NCBI GenBank assembly: GCA_023485295.1
Contig: JAMCZQ010000004.1
Coordinates: 1-64,000 of the forward strand
Direction: 5' to 3'
From: Candidatus Marsarchaeota archaeon
Lineage (GTDB): Archaea > Micrarchaeota > Micrarchaeia > Micrarchaeales > Micrarchaeaceae
DNA length: 64,000 nt
Position numbers and translations under genes: made by a program. Every line of letters starts with the position of its first letter. The first letter of the stretch is position 1. Below are positions 61,287 to 64,000 of the stretch, piece by piece. Under the pieces are notes generated by a model. That model saw only the letters and a program-made list of their open reading frames with translations. It made no database searches and had not been told where the DNA came from.

Positions 61287-62218
61287 TGTCAGGATTGGTG
61301 TTATGTTTGGCCAACGAAATAGAAAATTTATATCAAATATACCCATGGCTTAAAATTAATCATAGCGTTGAGGAGTACATAGAACCTCGCTATTATAACA
61401 GGTTACTTAAGGATTATATATTCGAAGGCAAAAGCGACATAAATATTTTCAAAAATTTTCTGAATGGTATTGATAAAAATAAACCTATCAAGGCTTTGGA
61501 ACTCGGATGCGGTTCCGGGAGAGCCACAGAAGTATTCATAAACTATTCAAAAAATAAAAATTTTGATTTGAAATTAGTTGATTTAAGTAAAAATATGCTG
61601 GATTTTTCCAAGCGGAGATTTCAAGATTCCGGAAATATACAGTTCATAAAATCTGATTCTATAGATTTCATAAAAAGAACTACGCAGGTATACGACTTAA
61701 TATTCAGTCTATGGAGCTTTTCGCATTCTGTGCACCAGAACCTTATAAAAAAAGGCATGCCAGAAGGAAAAGTTTATGTCAAAAACGTTCTTAAAAAAAT
61801 GGTAAAAACTAATATGGCTGATAATTCCAAATTTTTTCTTATACATTTCGATTCGCTTTCCGAAGAGCAGAAAATATTAATGAGGCAATGGAGAAAAGCA
61901 TTTCCGATATATAAAGAAATCAGGTTTCAAAGCCCGTCAAAACGCCTAATAGATGAGGCATTCAAAGAACTAAAAAATGAAGGCATTATAAAACTTAAAA
62001 CAAAGCACATTGTAGGAAAAGCCATACACTATACGTCATTCGGCGAAGCTTTGGAAATATTTTTTAATTTCCACATGGAGTCTTATTTTAACAAAAGCCC
62101 ATTGCTTCCTGAAATGATCAACGAGCTAAAGGAGTATTTTACAAAATTTGCTAATAGTAAAAACGAAATCAAAATCAAGCCAGGCTGTTTCGTATATGAG
62201 GTTGAAAAATATGGCTGA
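61283..62218 (+). CDS. SAM-dependent methyltransferase (class I)
   Basis: The 311-residue protein has motif I ALELGCGSGRATEVF (about 73-87), then LKLVDLSKNMLDFS and YDLIFSLWSFSH for motifs II-IV. A helical C-terminal extension of about 120 residues probably forms the substrate pocket. Substrate unknown. Start overlaps the synthetase-like gene (ATGA); its stop overlaps the next gene by ten bases, so expression of all is linked. Confidence 0.85.
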   Translation: MMSGLVLCLANEIENLYQIYPWLKINHSVEEYIEPRYYNRLLKDYIFEGKSDINIFKNFLNGIDKNKPIKALELGCGSGRATEVFINYSKNKNFDLKLVDLSKNMLDFSKRRFQDSGNIQFIKSDSIDFIKRTTQVYDLIFSLWSFSHSVHQNLIKKGMPEGKVYVKNVLKKMVKTNMADNSKFFLIHFDSLSEEQKILMRQWRKAFPIYKEIRFQSPSKRLIDEAFKELKNEGIIKLKTKHIVGKAIHYTSFGEALEIFFNFHMESYFNKSPLLPEMINELKEYFTKFANSKNEIKIKPGCFVYEVEKYG

Positions 62219-63380
62219 CCAAAAATTCAATAAAAAGGAACTATACAAAAAAATGGAAAAAGAATTAAATTTGGACGGGACATCAGATAAGCTTGCCAAA
62301 GCACCATTCGAAAAGGTAAAACCGATACTTATCCAGATGGCCAGAATCCGTTCGGCAAATACAAAACCTGCAGAAATTCTTAAAGACTACGAATCAAAAG
62401 GTGATTTTTACGGAGTAAGCAGCATAAACCCTAAAAAAATTCTTGAATTTGGAATGCTATTTTATTCTGTCCTGCCTTCAAACATTGTCCCTGTCGAAGT
62501 GTCGCCAATAATGCCAATTGGGCTCAATTCCGTCTTGACAAAATTAAGCCAAGACATATCATTGGCAACAATAAACAATTCAGAAGTAGTGAGCGACCCT
62601 ACAACTCCATTAGTTCTCGAATGTGCAAGGATTAAAAAATACAGGGCCATGTCTAGAGGTGAAGTAGCCGAAGACGCACCCATAGAGCTTGCAACTATGA
62701 AAAGGGTTTTAAGGCTACAGCCTTTCGATAAAAGCAAAGGCTATATGCAGCATTTTAATTTGCTGGGCATATGCTCTGCTGGTCGCCACAAGGATTCTAC
62801 ACCAATCATAATAAAATTTATGGAAGAGCACGTTAGCGTATGGCTAGACTTTATAGAAAAGTTAAGGGCCAATGGCTACACATTCAATAATGTCAGTTTA
62901 AAATTTTCCGATGCGGGATTTTTGGATTACATAATTAAAAAATTCAATCTGCCTAGGGAAACAATAGGCAGAAATGCTTTCAATGAAGATTTTGATTTTA
63001 TAAAAGAATACTCTATACCTTTGCCTAAAGAGGTTGACTCAATAGGTGATATGATAAAAGCAAACCCCGATAATTTATACTCCTCTTATGGGAAATCATA
63101 CCTATTTGCTATAGAAAAATTATTGTTGGAAAAATTAAAAAACAAATATAAAAACGTAAAGTTTAGTTTCGATTTTGCAAGAAAAGCTGGCCTTGGCTAT
63201 TACAATAACGCTTGTTTTCATATATTCGGTTCCAATGGCGAAGGCGAAACTATACAAATTGCAGATGGTGGCACAGTTGATTGGTTGGCAAAGCTTACAA
63301 ATAACAATAAAGAGCAATGTGTCACTTCAGGGTTCGGTGCAGAACTAATACAAAAACTTTTCTATGACAATATAAAATAA
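62209..63380 (+). CDS. HisRS-like class II synthetase paralogue
   Basis: Starting at ATG 62209 (inside the end of the methyltransferase gene) the protein has 390 residues. It follows the HisRS/HisZ catalytic core: VSPIMPIGLNSV and SDPTTPLVLECARI for motif 1/2 entry, RLQPFDKSKGYMQHFNLLGI for the motif 2 loop, and GLGYYNNACFHIFGSN then IQIADGGTVDWLAKL and CVTSGFGAELIQKLF for the HisA and motif 3 region. The tRNA-binding C-terminal domain of HisRS is not seen. It may activate histidine or a similar acid as an adenylate. Its place between two methyltransferase genes and downstream of another synthetase paralogue suggests one pathway. Confidence 0.72.
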
Positions 63381-63402
63381 AAAATGCCAAAACGATGATT
63401 AT

Positions 63403-64000
63403 ATGCAAGCTAAAATTGGAGACCTGGACAAGTTGGACTACAATGAGTTAATATCTATCGTAAAAGAAACCAACAGGCCTCCAGGCGGCAAAAATACTGT
63501 TTTTGAAATTATAAACAGGCTGATGGTATCCCAAAATACATCAATATTAGAAATTGGCACCAGTACTGGATTTACTGCTATAGAAATTAGCAGGTTCGTG
63601 AAAAGCAAAATAACCTCTGTAGACATAAATGAACTTAGCCTAAAAGAAGCTGGCAGAAGAGCCAAAGGCGAAGGGTACACTAATATACAATTTGTAAAAG
63701 CCGATGTTACAAAGCTCCCTTTCAAAAACGAGTCATTTGACGTTGTCATAGTGGGGAATGTGCTCTCCTTACTGCAAAATAGAGAAAAGGCAATAAAAGA
63801 ATGCATGCGTGTTTGTAAAAAGGATGGGTTTATAGTTGCGATACCTATGTATTATTTAAAAAGGCCAACAAAAAAACTTGTAAACGATGTTTCAAACGCT
63901 TTAAAAGTTAAAATAACTCCTTTATACAAAAAAGACTGGGTTGACTTTTTCTCCATAAATGGCCTGGAAATCTACTGGTCCAAAAATTTCAAATTCGATT
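63403..64000 (+). CDS. SAM-dependent methyltransferase (partial at right edge)
   Basis: The frame from ATG 63403 is open to the window end, 199 codons. It has ILEIGTSTGFTAIEISRFV (motif I, about 45-65), ITSVDINELS, FVKADVTKLPFKNESFDVVI and AIKECMRVCKKDGFIVAIP, the Methyltransf_11 pattern. Fourth gene of the rightward cluster, 22 bases after the HisRS-like gene. Confidence 0.85.
   Translation, partial: MQAKIGDLDKLDYNELISIVKETNRPPGGKNTVFEIINRLMVSQNTSILEIGTSTGFTAIEISRFVKSKITSVDINELSLKEAGRRAKGEGYTNIQFVKADVTKLPFKNESFDVVIVGNVLSLLQNREKAIKECMRVCKKDGFIVAIPMYYLKRPTKKLVNDVSNALKVKITPLYKKDWVDFFSINGLEIYWSKNFKFD

Overview
The window looks like chromosomal DNA of a small-genome archaeon, most likely a Micrarchaeota/ARMAN-2-like (DPANN) lineage. 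The domain is supported by what can be seen: an archaeal Sec61-beta gene, a class III (pilin-like) signal peptide, tRNA genes without encoded CCA, tRNA introns (one of them in a T-loop), AT-rich TATA-like promoters, and frequent use of a GGTGA Shine-Dalgarno sequence about four bases before ATG, TTG or GTG (and apparently twice CTG). The lineage is an inference from gene content and style; there is no rRNA gene here to settle it.

Layout. 1-11,352 is ordinary core DNA: the end of a surface-protein gene, tRNA-Leu, an APC transporter, a YchF/OLA1-type GTPase, Sec61-beta, an AbrB-type regulator, NAD(P)HX repair enzyme, ArgRS, tRNA-Arg, a DsbA-fold exported protein, an RNase H-fold protein and tRNA-Glu. 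11,363-21,140 is a complete casposon: Cas1-family integrase, family B DNA polymerase, HNH nuclease (split by a frameshift), HTH and zinc-finger proteins and membrane-protein cargo, bounded by perfect 31-bp terminal inverted repeats and a perfect 14-bp target-site duplication at the 3' end of tRNA-Glu. 21,287-28,075 returns to core DNA: S66 peptidase, a four-gene operon with two acyl-CoA dehydrogenases, a gamma-carbonic-anhydrase-like protein and a CoxG-like protein, a DUF72 protein, a beta-propeller surface protein and tRNA-Val. 28,197-40,274 holds a membrane protein and a giant (about 3,750 aa) repeat-built surface protein. 40,359-50,964 is housekeeping: dCTP deaminase, a radical SAM protein, APRT, a DEAD-box helicase with a structured leader, a lipoate-ligase-like enzyme, two glycosyltransferases and a small P-loop kinase.

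50,991-57,844 is an accessory island of small genes, fragments and defence-like genes: DUF4258-like protein, encapsulated-ferritin-like protein, VapBC, a PD-(D/E)xK nuclease-helicase fusion coupled to a DCTPP1-like nucleotide pyrophosphohydrolase, and a duplicated sequence ending in a copy of the tRNA-Thr 3' end. After an ASCH protein and a polysaccharide flippase, 60,111-64,000 is a markedly AT-rich cluster in which an AsnRS/AspRS-like protein, a methyltransferase, a HisRS-like protein and a second methyltransferase follow each other on one strand; this looks like an uncharacterised biosynthetic or modification pathway and runs off the right edge.

The two most notable systems are the intact casposon with a HEPN-like membrane protein translationally coupled to its integrase, and the synthetase-paralogue/methyltransferase cluster. 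All functions are called from motifs read by eye; no database search was possible.
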